Source: Bog-473 sp963788125
Lineage (GTDB): Bacteria; Actinomycetota; Acidimicrobiia; Acidimicrobiales; RAAP-2
Assembly: GCA_963788125.1 (NCBI GenBank)
Contig: CAWBFN010000002.1
Coordinates: 2,108,001-2,172,000, forward strand
Reading direction: 5' to 3'
Length of the DNA: 64,000 bases
Below the pieces are notes generated by a model that ran no database searches, had not been told where the DNA came from, and was given only the letters and a program-made list of their open reading frames with translations. Made by a program: the position numbers and the translations under genes. Below are positions 43,334-51,160 of the stretch, piece after piece; the first letter of the stretch is position 1, and every line of letters starts with the position of its first letter.

Positions 43334-43816
43334 TCAGCAGCACGAACCCTCCGAGGCTTGTTCGGATTCAACGGGGACGGAGGTAAGACGAAGGGGGGCG
43401 CAGGTATCGGTCGAGCATCCAAGTTCAGTTGCATCCGCCGCATCGGCCAAAACGGTGTACACCTCCCACGGCGCCCCATCGGGGTCATTCACCCACGCCT
43501 TGTCCTGGACGGCGTAGCAGCAGGTGGTCGATTCGTGTACCTCGGGACTGAGCCCGTCTGCGAACAGCCGGAGGGCGGCCTCTTGCACTTCGCCGGGCGT
43601 CTCGACCTCGATTCCCAAGTGATTGAGTGCGCCAGCGATGCCATGACCGCGAGCATCGGCTGTCTCGAAGAGGACCAACTTCAAGGGTGGCATCTCAATG
43701 GCGAAATTGGCGTAGCCGGGACGACGCTTGGTTGGCTCGGCGCCGAACAGCTTCGTGTAGAACCCTACGGCTGCGTCAATATCGGCGACGTTGAGCGCAA
43801 GCTGAACTCTGGACAC
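43334..43816 (-). CDS. cadI: CadI/ArsI-type VOC metalloid-resistance protein
   Basis: 160 residues from a GTG with GGAGGT six bases upstream. The opening SRVQLALNVADIDAAVGFY, the PGYANFAI segment and LNHLGIEVETPGEV closely follow mycobacterial CadI. The vicinal Cys pair is in TTCCYAVQDKAWV (Cys99-Cys100) with DPDGAPWEVYTVLAD after it, as in ArsI C-As lyases; a Cys pair also ends the protein. Either cadmium/arsenic-induced sequestration or organoarsenical lyase activity is possible. First gene of the leftward ars unit, 25 bases before the MIP gene. Confidence 0.88.
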   Translation of the reverse strand: MSRVQLALNVADIDAAVGFYTKLFGAEPTKRRPGYANFAIEMPPLKLVLFETADARGHGIAGALNHLGIEVETPGEVQEAALRLFADGLSPEVHESTTCCYAVQDKAWVNDPDGAPWEVYTVLADAADATELGCSTDTCAPLRLTSVPVESEQASEGSCC

Positions 43817-43839
43817 GACGGACCTCCGGTTGCATTTAC

Positions 43840-43881
43840 GGATATCGATGCGTAGAGTATGATGGATACATCGATGTACGT
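43840..43881. promoter_or_regulatory. Twin ArsR-type operator in the arsR-cadI divergent promoter
   Basis: GGATATCGATGCGT (43840) and GGATACATCGATGTACGT (43864) are related copies starting 24 bases apart; the second contains the perfect 12-bp palindrome TACATCGATGTA. AT-rich TAGAGTATGATGG lies between. The arrangement fits ArsR repressing both directions. Confidence 0.65.
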
Positions 43882-43883
43882 CA

Positions 43884-44249
43884 ATGGGAGAATCCACTGT
43901 GGCGAAAGCAAATTCGACAATCGACGTGAAGGCACTCACGGAATGCTGCCCGTCCGTCCTCTCCGCTCCTCTTGACGCCGAAGAGGCAGACGAACTGGCC
44001 GCCGGGTTCAGTGCGCTCTCCGATCCCGTCCGATTGCGGGTGTTGAGCATGCTCGCTGCGTCTTCCGAGGGCGAGGTCTGCGTCTGTGATTTCGTCGATC
44101 CGCTGGGCAAGAGTCAACCGACCATCTCCCACCACCTGAGAGTCCTTAGCGAGGCGGGACTGGTACAAGGTGATAGGCGGGGCAAGTGGGTCTGGTATTC
44201 ACTCAACAGGGAGCGACTCGGTGCCCTTCGCTCGGCCATCGACGGTTAG
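43884..44249 (+). CDS. arsR: ArsR-family metalloregulator
   Basis: 121 residues from ATG at 43884, or 116 from GTG at 43899, which has GGGAG eight bases upstream and may be the true start. The metal box is VCVCDFVDPLG (Cys pair of the ELCVCDL type) followed by the recognition helix SQPTISHHLRVLSEAGLV and wing RRGKWVWYSL. An additional ECCPS near residue 21 could supply extra thiols. It should release DNA on binding As(III) or a related ion. Divergent from cadI-MIP-arsC. Confidence 0.94.
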   Translation: MGESTVAKANSTIDVKALTECCPSVLSAPLDAEEADELAAGFSALSDPVRLRVLSMLAASSEGEVCVCDFVDPLGKSQPTISHHLRVLSEAGLVQGDRRGKWVWYSLNRERLGALRSAIDG

Positions 44250-44319
44250 AAGAGCCCTTGGACAGGCTCACATAGTCACCAGCTCTGTGTCCCTTTTTCT
44301 GTCTCAGCCGATCGGCCCG

Positions 44320-45348
44320 CTACCGGAGCGGTGCGACTACGCCCCCCCCGCCGCGGGTGAGCCCCCAGCTCTTGGCGACCAGGGCCAGGGACCGGAGCCG
44401 CGCCTCGTAGGAGTGGACGCGGGTGGAGAGCATCAGCTCGTCTGCGTCGGTCCGGCTCTGCAGCTCGGCCAGCCCTGAACGCACGGCCTCCGGGTCGCCG
44501 ACCAGGTGGCTGGCTGTCGCCTCGGCGACGATTGACCTCTCTTCAGGCGTGAACGGATAGGAGTCGGCGTCCTCCGGCGTTGGGAGAAGACCGAAGCGCC
44601 CCGTACGCAGCTGCAGCGTGCTCAACGCTGACGAGCCGGACAACCATCTGGCCTCGTCGTCGGTCGGTGCGCACAGCACGGTGACGGCGACCATGGTGCG
44701 GGGCGCGTCGTGCAAGATGGAGGGGCGGAAGTTCGTCCGGTAGGTCTCGAGGGCGGCGTCCAACAGCTTGGGTGCGAAGTGGTAGGCGAACGAGAAGGGC
44801 AGCCCGAGCATCCCCGCCAGCTGGGCGCTGTAGAGCGACGAACCGAGCAGCCACACCTCGGGGAGATAGCCGCTCCCCGGGACGGCTGAGGGGTGGGCGG
44901 GGGGACCGTCGCTGGGCAGGAGGTAGCTGATCAGCTCCACGACGTCGTCGGGGAACCTGTCGGCGCCGCCCAGATCCATGGTGCGGCGGAGCGCCCGCAT
45001 GGTGACCTGATCCGTGCCCGGGGCGCGGCCCAGTCCGAGGTCGATCCTCCCCGGATGGAGGGCTTCGAGCGTCCCGAACTGCTCGGCCACCACGAGAGGG
45101 GAATGGTTGGGGAGCATGACGCCACCCGACCCGACGCGCAGCGTGGAGGTGGCGTTGGCCAGGTGTGCGATGAGGACCGCCGGGGCGGAGCTAGCCACGG
45201 CGGGCAGGCCGTGATGCTCCGCCACCCAAAGCCGGTTGTAGCCCAGGCGCTCCACGGCGCCAGCCATGGTGATCGTCTCGGCCAGCGCCCGTGCGGGTGT
45301 GGAACCGGTACCCACGGTGGCCAGGTCGAGCACGGAAAGAGGGATCAC
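44320..45348 (-). CDS. LLM class (MsnO8-like) flavin-dependent oxidoreductase
   Basis: 342 residues, GTG start. The N-terminus IPLSVLDLATVGTGSTPARAL and YNRLWVAEHHGLPAVASSAPAVLI are hallmarks of the MsnO8/YhbW subgroup, followed by VGSGGVMLPNHSPLVVAEQFGTL and IDLGLGRAPGTD. FMN- or F420-dependent monooxygenases or reductases of unknown substrate. It stands between the ars cluster and the metal-efflux operon, divergent from the latter. Confidence 0.92.
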   Translation of the reverse strand: MIPLSVLDLATVGTGSTPARALAETITMAGAVERLGYNRLWVAEHHGLPAVASSAPAVLIAHLANATSTLRVGSGGVMLPNHSPLVVAEQFGTLEALHPGRIDLGLGRAPGTDQVTMRALRRTMDLGGADRFPDDVVELISYLLPSDGPPAHPSAVPGSGYLPEVWLLGSSLYSAQLAGMLGLPFSFAYHFAPKLLDAALETYRTNFRPSILHDAPRTMVAVTVLCAPTDDEARWLSGSSALSTLQLRTGRFGLLPTPEDADSYPFTPEERSIVAEATASHLVGDPEAVRSGLAELQSRTDADELMLSTRVHSYEARLRSLALVAKSWGLTRGGGGVVAPLR

Positions 45349-45410
45349 CCTTGGTACAACGCCTCAATCCCTCCGGCACTTCCCGCGGTGCCGTTCCACT
45401 GCCGGCTTGC

Positions 45411-45422
45411 TATGATACCTGC
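45411..45422 (+). promoter_or_regulatory. -10 element (TATGAT) giving a probable leaderless start
   Basis: TATGAT at 45411-45416 ends six bases before the GTG of the ArsR-type gene at 45423, and no ribosome site is present, so transcription probably starts at or next to the start codon. Confidence 0.55.
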
Positions 45423-45803
45423 GTGGCTACGCAGATAGAGATAGTTCCGACCGAGGATGAGTTCCGCTCCGCCGTGGGAATGCTCAAACTCCTGGGCGAC
45501 GAGACCCGGCTGCGCATCATCTGGGCCTTGCTCGACGGCGAGCACTCGGTGAACGAGCTGGCCGAGCTCGTCGGGGCCCACGCGGCCGGCGTGTCGCAGC
45601 ATCTGGCCAAGCTCCGGTTGGCCCGCCTGGTCCGGACCCGCCGGGACGGCACCCGGATCTACTACGTGGCCGACGACACGCACGTGCGGCGGCTCGTCGA
45701 GCAGGTCTTGTCGCACGCCGACCACGTGACCCGTGGGGCTGACGGAGCCGATGGGGGACCATCGCCGAAGACGACGGGACGGGCACGTGCCACACAGCCC
45801 TGA
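45423..45803 (+). CDS. ArsR/SmtB-family metal sensor
   Basis: 126 residues from GTG at 45423. Winged helix: LLGDETRLRIIWALLDGEHSVNELAELVGAHAAGVSQHLAKLRLARLVRTRRDGTRIYY (segments: ETRLRIIWALL, VNELAELVG, VSQHLAKLR, wing RRDGTRIYY). The C-terminal helix has DDTHVRRLVEQVLSHADHV, with Asp/His residues at the alpha-5 site of zinc or nickel sensors. It overlaps the downstream CDF exporter, which it should derepress when metal is high. Confidence 0.93.
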   Translation: MATQIEIVPTEDEFRSAVGMLKLLGDETRLRIIWALLDGEHSVNELAELVGAHAAGVSQHLAKLRLARLVRTRRDGTRIYYVADDTHVRRLVEQVLSHADHVTRGADGADGGPSPKTTGRARATQP

Positions 45804-46800
45804 CGATCGCCACGACGATCGCCACGACGGCAACGATCGCCACGACGGCAACGATCGCCACGACCGCCTGGACGGCAACGATCGCCATCACGCCCACGAC
45901 CATGCCCACCCCGTCGGGGCGGGGACGGATCGCACCTACCTGACCGCCACCCTGGTCCTCCTGGCCGCCTTCATGGCCTTCGAGGTGGTGACGGCGTTCC
46001 TCTCGCACTCCCTGGCGTTGCTGGCCGACGCCGGGCACATGCTGGCCGACGTCGGGGCGATCGCAGGGTCGTTGGTGGCCTTGCGCCTGGCCGAGCGGCC
46101 CGAAACCGGGTCGCACACGTTCGGCCTGAAGCGCGCCGAGATCCTGGCCGCGGCGTGCAACGCCATCACACTGCTCGTCGTCGCGGTGCTCATCGCCAGC
46201 GAAGCGGTCGAGCGGCTGGTGCACCCGGTCGCGGTCCACGGTGGCACGATGATCGCGGTGGCGGCGGTGGGTGTGGCGGTCAACGTGGTGGCCACCATGA
46301 TGCTGTACAGGGCCAACCGCCGTTCCCTCAACATTGAGGGGGCCTATCGCCACGTCGTCACCGACCTCTACGGGTTCATCGGCACCGTCGTCGCCGGGAT
46401 CGTCATCGTGGCCACCGGCTTCAACCGGGCCGACTCCATCGCCTCACTGGTGGTCGTGGGGTTGATGCTGACCGCCGCGGTGCGGTTGCTCCGTCCCGCG
46501 CTGCACATCCTCCTGGAGGCCACGCCGGAGGACATCGACCTCGAAGAGGTGCGCCAGCATCTCCTCGAACTCCACGATGTGGCCTCGGTGCACGATCTGC
46601 ACGCCTGGACGCTGACCTCTTCGCTGCCCATACTGACCGCCCACGTCGTGGTCACCGACGACTGCATCCGCCGCGGCGACGTCGGCCTCGTTCTCGATCG
46701 CCTCCAGGGCTGTCTCGCCGGGCACTTCGACGTCGCCCATTCGACGTTGCAGCTCGAGGCCATCGGCCATCTCGACCATGAGCTCGGCGGTCATCCGTGA
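45787..46800 (+). CDS. Cation diffusion facilitator (zinc-type) with His/Asp-rich N-terminus
   Basis: 337 residues from GTG at 45787 (an ATG at 45751 in the same frame is an alternative); both overlap the sensor gene. Residues ~7-41 are made of DRHDGN-type repeats ending HHAHDHAH, likely metal-binding. Six membrane segments follow; Zn-site motifs are H84-xxx-D88 in DAGHMLAD and HVVTD in the fifth segment. The C-terminal cytoplasmic domain (VASVHDLHAWTLTSS) is standard. A proton-driven exporter of Zn2+ or a similar ion. Confidence 0.93.
   Translation: MPHSPDDRHDDRHDGNDRHDGNDRHDRLDGNDRHHAHDHAHPVGAGTDRTYLTATLVLLAAFMAFEVVTAFLSHSLALLADAGHMLADVGAIAGSLVALRLAERPETGSHTFGLKRAEILAAACNAITLLVVAVLIASEAVERLVHPVAVHGGTMIAVAAVGVAVNVVATMMLYRANRRSLNIEGAYRHVVTDLYGFIGTVVAGIVIVATGFNRADSIASLVVVGLMLTAAVRLLRPALHILLEATPEDIDLEEVRQHLLELHDVASVHDLHAWTLTSSLPILTAHVVVTDDCIRRGDVGLVLDRLQGCLAGHFDVAHSTLQLEAIGHLDHELGGHP
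45805..45890 (+). repeat. In-gene repeat GATCGCCACGACGGCAAC encoding the His/Asp-rich region
   Basis: GATCGCCAC recurs at 45805, 45817, 45835 and 45853, with a variant at 45880. The main period is 18 bases (six codons), keeping frame and giving DRHDGN units in the CDF exporter. Confidence 0.85.
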
Positions 46801-46804
46801 CACG

Positions 46805-46847
46805 TCACCCCTGACAGCGAAACCCCTGACCCCTGACCCCTGAAGCC
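46805..46847. repeat. 7-bp CCCCTGA tandem repeat between convergent genes
   Basis: CCCCTGA occurs three times in a row at 46823-46843, with a related ACCCCTGA at 46807-46814 and an ACCCTGA at 46857-46863. TGA therefore appears in all three plus-strand frames just after the CDF stop (46798). The region separates CDF from the leftward RNA methyltransferase. Confidence 0.8.
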
Positions 46848-46866
46848 GAACGCCGAACCCTGACGC

Positions 46867-48135
46867 CTAGGACGACGGTGGTCGGAGACTTGCCACCAGT
46901 TCGACCTGCTCGGTCATCGGGAAGATGTCGAAGGCCCGCAGGGAGTCGAGGGTCCATCCGCCCTGGAGCAGGACGTCGATGTCCCGGCTGAACGACGAGG
47001 CGTCGCACGACACGTAGACGACGCGTCGCAAGGTGGCGGCGTGCCCGTCGAGGGCGGCCATGACGGCCCTGCCAGCTCCCTCGCGGGCCGGGTCGAGCAC
47101 CAGCAGGTCGGGGGTGCCGATGCCGTGCTCGACCAGACGGGGGGTGACCGACGCCTGCTTGACGCGCAGTTGCGGGCGTTCCCGCCCGTTGTACGCGGCG
47201 TCGGCGCAGGCTCGCCGCTCGCGCTCGACGGCCAGCACCGATCCGCGCGGGCCCACGTCGTTGGCCAGCAGGACCGAGAAGAGGCCGGCACCGGCGTAGA
47301 GGTCCACCACCGCGTCGCCCCGTCGCGCGCCCAGGGCGCCGCGCACCGCCTTGGCCAGTACCTCCGCCGCGCCGACGTGCCCCTGCCAGAACACGCCCGC
47401 CGACACGCGATACGTGACGGTGGCGACGGTGGTGTGCACGGCCCCTGAGCGCTGTTGGGGGCGGCCGTCGACGACCACCCGGGCCGCCACCTCCGGCAAC
47501 GGCGGGTGCGTCCTCGGTCGGGGCCTCGGGCTGACCAGCGACACCAGGGACTCGCCGCTGTCCGGCGCCACCGCGACCTCGAGCTCCTCGAAGCCCGGCC
47601 ACCGGGTGTCGAACGCCCCGGTCTGCGTGACCAGCGCGCAGGCGACCGGGCAGCCCGTAATGTGCTCGAGCTGGTGGGAGCGGTGCCGCCGGAACCCGAG
47701 CCGCCCCGCGGCGTCGACGCCCAGGCGGATCCGGGTCCGCCACCCCAGACCGTCCTGGTCACCGGGGACCGGCTCCACCTCCACCTGGAGTGCGATGCCC
47801 GCCACCCGCTGGAGCTGCTCGGCCACGCGGGCCGCCTTGAGTCGACGCTGCGCCGCCAGCCCCACGTGCTGGAAGTCGCAGCCACCACAGCGCCCGGGAC
47901 CGGCATGCGGGCACGGGGGGTCGACGCGATCGGGGGAGGCCCGGAGGATCTCGGTGGCATCGGCACGGATGAACGACGACGTGGTGGAGGTGACGCGCGC
48001 AACCACCCGTTCCCCCGGCAGCGAGTGACGCACGAAGACGACTCGCCCGTCGGGGGCGTGCGCCACGCACCCACCACCCCCGGCGATGTCGCCCACCTCC
48101 AGCTCCAGGAGCTGGCTGTCGGCTGTGCTCGTCAC
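46867..48135 (-). CDS. Class I RNA uracil-C5 methyltransferase (RlmD/TrmA family)
   Basis: 422 residues from GTG at 48135. An N-terminal TRAM-like domain (LELEVGDIAGGGGCVAHAPDG) precedes a 4Fe-4S Cys set C75, C83, C86 (CPHAGPGRCGGC) and C162. The SAM fold has DAVVDLYAGAGLFSVLLA, DPAREGAG, and the catalytic Cys in VVYVSCDASSFSRD. It methylates a uridine of 23S rRNA or tRNA. There is no ribosome site; TAGTCT seven bases upstream suggests a leaderless transcript. Divergent from the PhoU-like gene with 40 bases between starts. Confidence 0.93.
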   Translation of the reverse strand: MTSTADSQLLELEVGDIAGGGGCVAHAPDGRVVFVRHSLPGERVVARVTSTTSSFIRADATEILRASPDRVDPPCPHAGPGRCGGCDFQHVGLAAQRRLKAARVAEQLQRVAGIALQVEVEPVPGDQDGLGWRTRIRLGVDAAGRLGFRRHRSHQLEHITGCPVACALVTQTGAFDTRWPGFEELEVAVAPDSGESLVSLVSPRPRPRTHPPLPEVAARVVVDGRPQQRSGAVHTTVATVTYRVSAGVFWQGHVGAAEVLAKAVRGALGARRGDAVVDLYAGAGLFSVLLANDVGPRGSVLAVERERRACADAAYNGRERPQLRVKQASVTPRLVEHGIGTPDLLVLDPAREGAGRAVMAALDGHAATLRRVVYVSCDASSFSRDIDVLLQGGWTLDSLRAFDIFPMTEQVELVASLRPPSS

Positions 48136-48175
48136 GAGGCGAAGACTACGTGAGGCGCGGGTAGCGTAGGCCCAC
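48136..48175. promoter_or_regulatory. 40-bp divergent promoter region with back-to-back leaderless starts
   Basis: On the minus strand TAGTCT (48148-48143) lies seven bases before the GTG at 48135; on the plus strand TAGCGT (48162-48167) lies eight bases before the ATG at 48176. No ribosome site is visible in either direction, so the -35 regions must overlap each other and the opposite -10. Confidence 0.45.
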
Positions 48176-48796
48176 ATGACGCTCGGCCCCACCGACATCC
48201 TCGAGGTCGACTCCCGCATGAACCAGCTCTTCGCCCTCGTCTCCGAGGCGCTGGCGGCCGCGACGCACGCGCTGTTGAGCAGCGATTCGGCAACGGGTCT
48301 GGCCGTGATCGTGAGCGACCAGTCGGTCGACGACCTAACCGCGGAAGTTGAGCTTCTGGTCTGGAAGCAGATCGACGGGCAGGCCCTGTCGAGCACGACC
48401 CTCCGTCAACTGGTGGGTGTGCTGCTGATCGTGCCCGAGCTGGAACGCTCGGGTGACCTGGCCGAGCACATCGCGCAACGCGCCGTGACCAATGTCGGTC
48501 CCAAGATGAGTCCGCTGAGCCGGGGCATCATTCAGCGCATGGCCGACGTGGCGCTCGAGATGTGGCACGACGCCGCCGATGCCTACGGCGACAGCGCGGC
48601 GCGGGCGGCCGCGCTCGAGGAAGCCGACGAGGAGATCGACATCCTGCACGAACGGCTGACCAAGGAGATCGCCGGCGATTCGATGCCGACGGCCGTCGGC
48701 GCCCAGGTGACGCTCCTGGCGCGTTTCTACGAGCGCCTGGGGGACCACGCCGTGAACCTGGCCCGTCGCATAGAGATGCTGCACCACCTCGTCTAA
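48176..48796 (+). CDS. PhoU-domain protein
   Basis: 206 residues, a bundle of helices with two PhoU-like triple-helix repeats. Typical pieces: DSRMNQLFALVSEALAAA, ERSGDLAEHIAQRAV (first E/D-xxx-D metal motif) and FYERLGDHAVNLARRIE (second). PhoU adjusts phosphate uptake and Pho two-component signalling. No pst or phoBR genes are in the window. The start lacks a ribosome site (see the divergent promoter). After the stop, AACCGGACTGC is duplicated. Confidence 0.92.
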   Translation: MTLGPTDILEVDSRMNQLFALVSEALAAATHALLSSDSATGLAVIVSDQSVDDLTAEVELLVWKQIDGQALSSTTLRQLVGVLLIVPELERSGDLAEHIAQRAVTNVGPKMSPLSRGIIQRMADVALEMWHDAADAYGDSAARAAALEEADEEIDILHERLTKEIAGDSMPTAVGAQVTLLARFYERLGDHAVNLARRIEMLHHLV

Positions 48797-48818
48797 CCGG
48801 ACTGCGAACCGGACTGCT
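48795..48818 (+). repeat. 12-bp tandem repeat after the PhoU-like gene stop
   Basis: AACCGGACTGCG is followed at once by AACCGGACTGCT. The first copy begins inside the TAA stop; the second has no stop. Confidence 0.7.
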
Positions 48819-48929
48819 GGACCCGCGTCGGAAGGTGGAGATCGAGGCCGACGCCGTGGTGCGGCGCTGACTTGGGACGGCTGAGTTTCCGCTCTAACCT
48901 CGTGGGTCCATCCGCAAAGGGGGCGTCAG

Positions 48930-51101
48930 ATGCCGATAGCCATCACCGACGAGCACCAGGAGCTGGCTTCCACGGTGCGGGGGGTCCTCACGTCCCACAA
49001 GGCGCTCCAGGCGGCGCGGGCCCTCCTCGAGGCCGACGAGGAGAGCCTCCCCACGTACTGGAACGAGATGGCCGAACTGGGCTGGCTCGGCGTGCACCTG
49101 CCCGAGCAGTTCGGAGGCTCGGGTGCCGGCCTCCCCGAGCTGGTGGTCGTACTGGAGGAGCTGGGCCGACAGGTGGCTCCGGGACCGTACCTGCCCACGG
49201 TGCTGGCGTCGGCGATCGTCGAGCAGTGCGGCTCGGACGAGCAGAAGGCGCGCCTCTTGCCCGGGCTGGCCGACGGCTCGAGGACGGCCGCGTTCGGACT
49301 GGGTACGGCCGACCTCACCCGTGACCGAGGGAGCTCGACGCTGCGGGGCGACGCCGGCACGGTCCTGGGCGGCGGTCTGGCCGACCTGATCCTCGTGCGG
49401 GTGGGCGACGACGTGGTGGTCGTGCCCTCCGATGCAGTGGGGTTGACCCTGGCGCACCCGCTCAACCTCGATCCGACCCGGCGCTCCGTCCGCGCCCATG
49501 CCGACGGCGTCGTCGTCGAGCCGGGCGACGTCATCACCGGGGCGGCGGCCCGGGCCCTCGCCCTCGCCCGTACACTCGGCGCCGCCGAAGCGGTCGGCGG
49601 GTCCACCGCGTGTGTCGAGCATGCGGTGGCCTACGCCAAGGAGCGGGTCCAGTTCGGCCGGACCATCGGCACCTTCCAGGCCATCAAGCACCACTGCGCC
49701 GACATGCTGGTGGCGGCGGAGCTGGCCACGGCCGTGGTGTGGGAGGCGGCGCGCGCCGCCAGCGAGGCCACCGACGAGTTCTCGCTCGTGGCGGCCATGG
49801 CGGCCACCTTGGCCTTCGAGCCCTACGAGCACAACGCCCAGATGAACATTCAGGTGCACGGGGGCATCGGGTTCACCTGGGAGCATGACGCGCATCTCTA
49901 CCTGCGCCGCGCGCTGGTGCTCAACGCCGTACTGGGCACGCCGAGGGACGCCGAGGACGTCACGACCCTCACCGTCCAGGGGACGAGACGGGAGGTGACC
50001 CTCGAGCTACCCCCCGAAGCGGTGCAGATCCGCGCCGAGGTGCGGGCCGAGGCCCAGCGGCTGGCGACGCTGGCCGGAGCCGAGCAACGCCGGGCCCTCC
50101 TGGACTCGGGCCTGATGGTGCCGCACTGGCCGAAGCCGTTCGGGCGCGAGGCCGGCGCCGTCGAGCAGCTGTTGATCGACGAGGAGCTCAAGGCCGCCGG
50201 CGTCGGGGTGCCCGGGTTCGGCATCACGGCCTGGGTGATCATGACCGTCAACCAGTACGCCACGCCCGATCAGGTCGAGCGCTGGGTGGCCCGGACGCTG
50301 ATGGGCGAGCTGGTGTGGTGCCAGCTTTTCAGCGAGCCCGACGCCGGGTCCGATGCGGCGGCGGTCAAGACCAAGGGAGTCCGGGTCGACGGCGGATGGC
50401 TGGTCAACGGCCAGAAGGTCTGGACCTCGGACGCCCATCTCTCCGACCTTGGGCTGGCCACCGTGCGCACCGATCCCGACGCTCCCAAGCACGCGGGGAT
50501 CACCACCATGGTCATCGACATGCACGCGCCGGGCGTCGAGGTCCGCCCCTTGCGCCAGATCACCGGCGACGCCGATTTCAACGAGGTCTTCTTCAACGAC
50601 GTCTTCGTCCCCGACGAGGACGTGGTCGGAACCCCCAACGACGGCTGGACGGTGGCCCGGTCGACGCTGGGCAACGAACGCGTCTCCATCGGCGGCGGGG
50701 CCGCGACCCTGCTCGTCAGTGTGAGCCTGCTCGATCTGCTGCGCCGCCACGGTGACCGCGTCCCCGGCGCGGCGGCCCAGGTCGGTTCCGTGCTCACCAA
50801 GGAGCACGCGCTCAGGGCGCTCAACGTGCGCCGGGCGCAGCGTGCCGTCATCGGCTCGGGTCCCGGGCCCGAAGGCAATGTGACCAAGCTCGTGCTCGCC
50901 GAGACCGGGCACGCCCGCGCCGCCCTGCAGGCGGCGTTCGTCGGCCCGGACGCAGCGTTCCTCACCGGGGAGGGACGTGCCGCCGCCCGCTTCCAGATGA
51001 TGACGCGGGCCATGTCGATCGCCGGCGGGTCGTCGGAGATCACCCGCAACCAGATCGCCGAGCGCATCCTCGGACTGCCGCGCGACCCCCTCCTCAAATA
51101 G
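48930..51101 (+). CDS. Fused two-domain acyl-CoA dehydrogenase (FadE34/FadE6-like)
   Basis: 723 residues, about twice the usual length. The N-terminal half (1-~340) has HLPEQFGGSGAGLPEL, QFGRTIGTFQAIKHHCADM and IQVHGGIGFTWEHDAHLYLRR. The C-terminal half (~360-723) has LFSEPDAGSDAA, GGWLVNGQKVWTSDAH, and the closing GGSSEITRNQIAERILGLPRDP. In mycobacteria FadE34 is such a fusion, corresponding to an alpha2beta2 enzyme that acts on CoA esters with bulky sterol-like tails. A similar bulky acyl-CoA substrate is possible here; FAD and catalytic base may reside in different halves. Confidence 0.92.
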   Translation: MPIAITDEHQELASTVRGVLTSHKALQAARALLEADEESLPTYWNEMAELGWLGVHLPEQFGGSGAGLPELVVVLEELGRQVAPGPYLPTVLASAIVEQCGSDEQKARLLPGLADGSRTAAFGLGTADLTRDRGSSTLRGDAGTVLGGGLADLILVRVGDDVVVVPSDAVGLTLAHPLNLDPTRRSVRAHADGVVVEPGDVITGAAARALALARTLGAAEAVGGSTACVEHAVAYAKERVQFGRTIGTFQAIKHHCADMLVAAELATAVVWEAARAASEATDEFSLVAAMAATLAFEPYEHNAQMNIQVHGGIGFTWEHDAHLYLRRALVLNAVLGTPRDAEDVTTLTVQGTRREVTLELPPEAVQIRAEVRAEAQRLATLAGAEQRRALLDSGLMVPHWPKPFGREAGAVEQLLIDEELKAAGVGVPGFGITAWVIMTVNQYATPDQVERWVARTLMGELVWCQLFSEPDAGSDAAAVKTKGVRVDGGWLVNGQKVWTSDAHLSDLGLATVRTDPDAPKHAGITTMVIDMHAPGVEVRPLRQITGDADFNEVFFNDVFVPDEDVVGTPNDGWTVARSTLGNERVSIGGGAATLLVSVSLLDLLRRHGDRVPGAAAQVGSVLTKEHALRALNVRRAQRAVIGSGPGPEGNVTKLVLAETGHARAALQAAFVGPDAAFLTGEGRAAARFQMMTRAMSIAGGSSEITRNQIAERILGLPRDPLLK

Positions 51102-51160
51102 ACAGAGACGTGCGTCGAGAAGGGGGGGCGCTGGGGCTGGCCGCGCTGGCGCCCCGGCCG

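Noticed and set aside
48136..48396. N-terminal extension of the RNA methyltransferase
   Set aside because: It lies antisense to the PhoU-like gene and has no TRAM-like sequence before GTG 48135.
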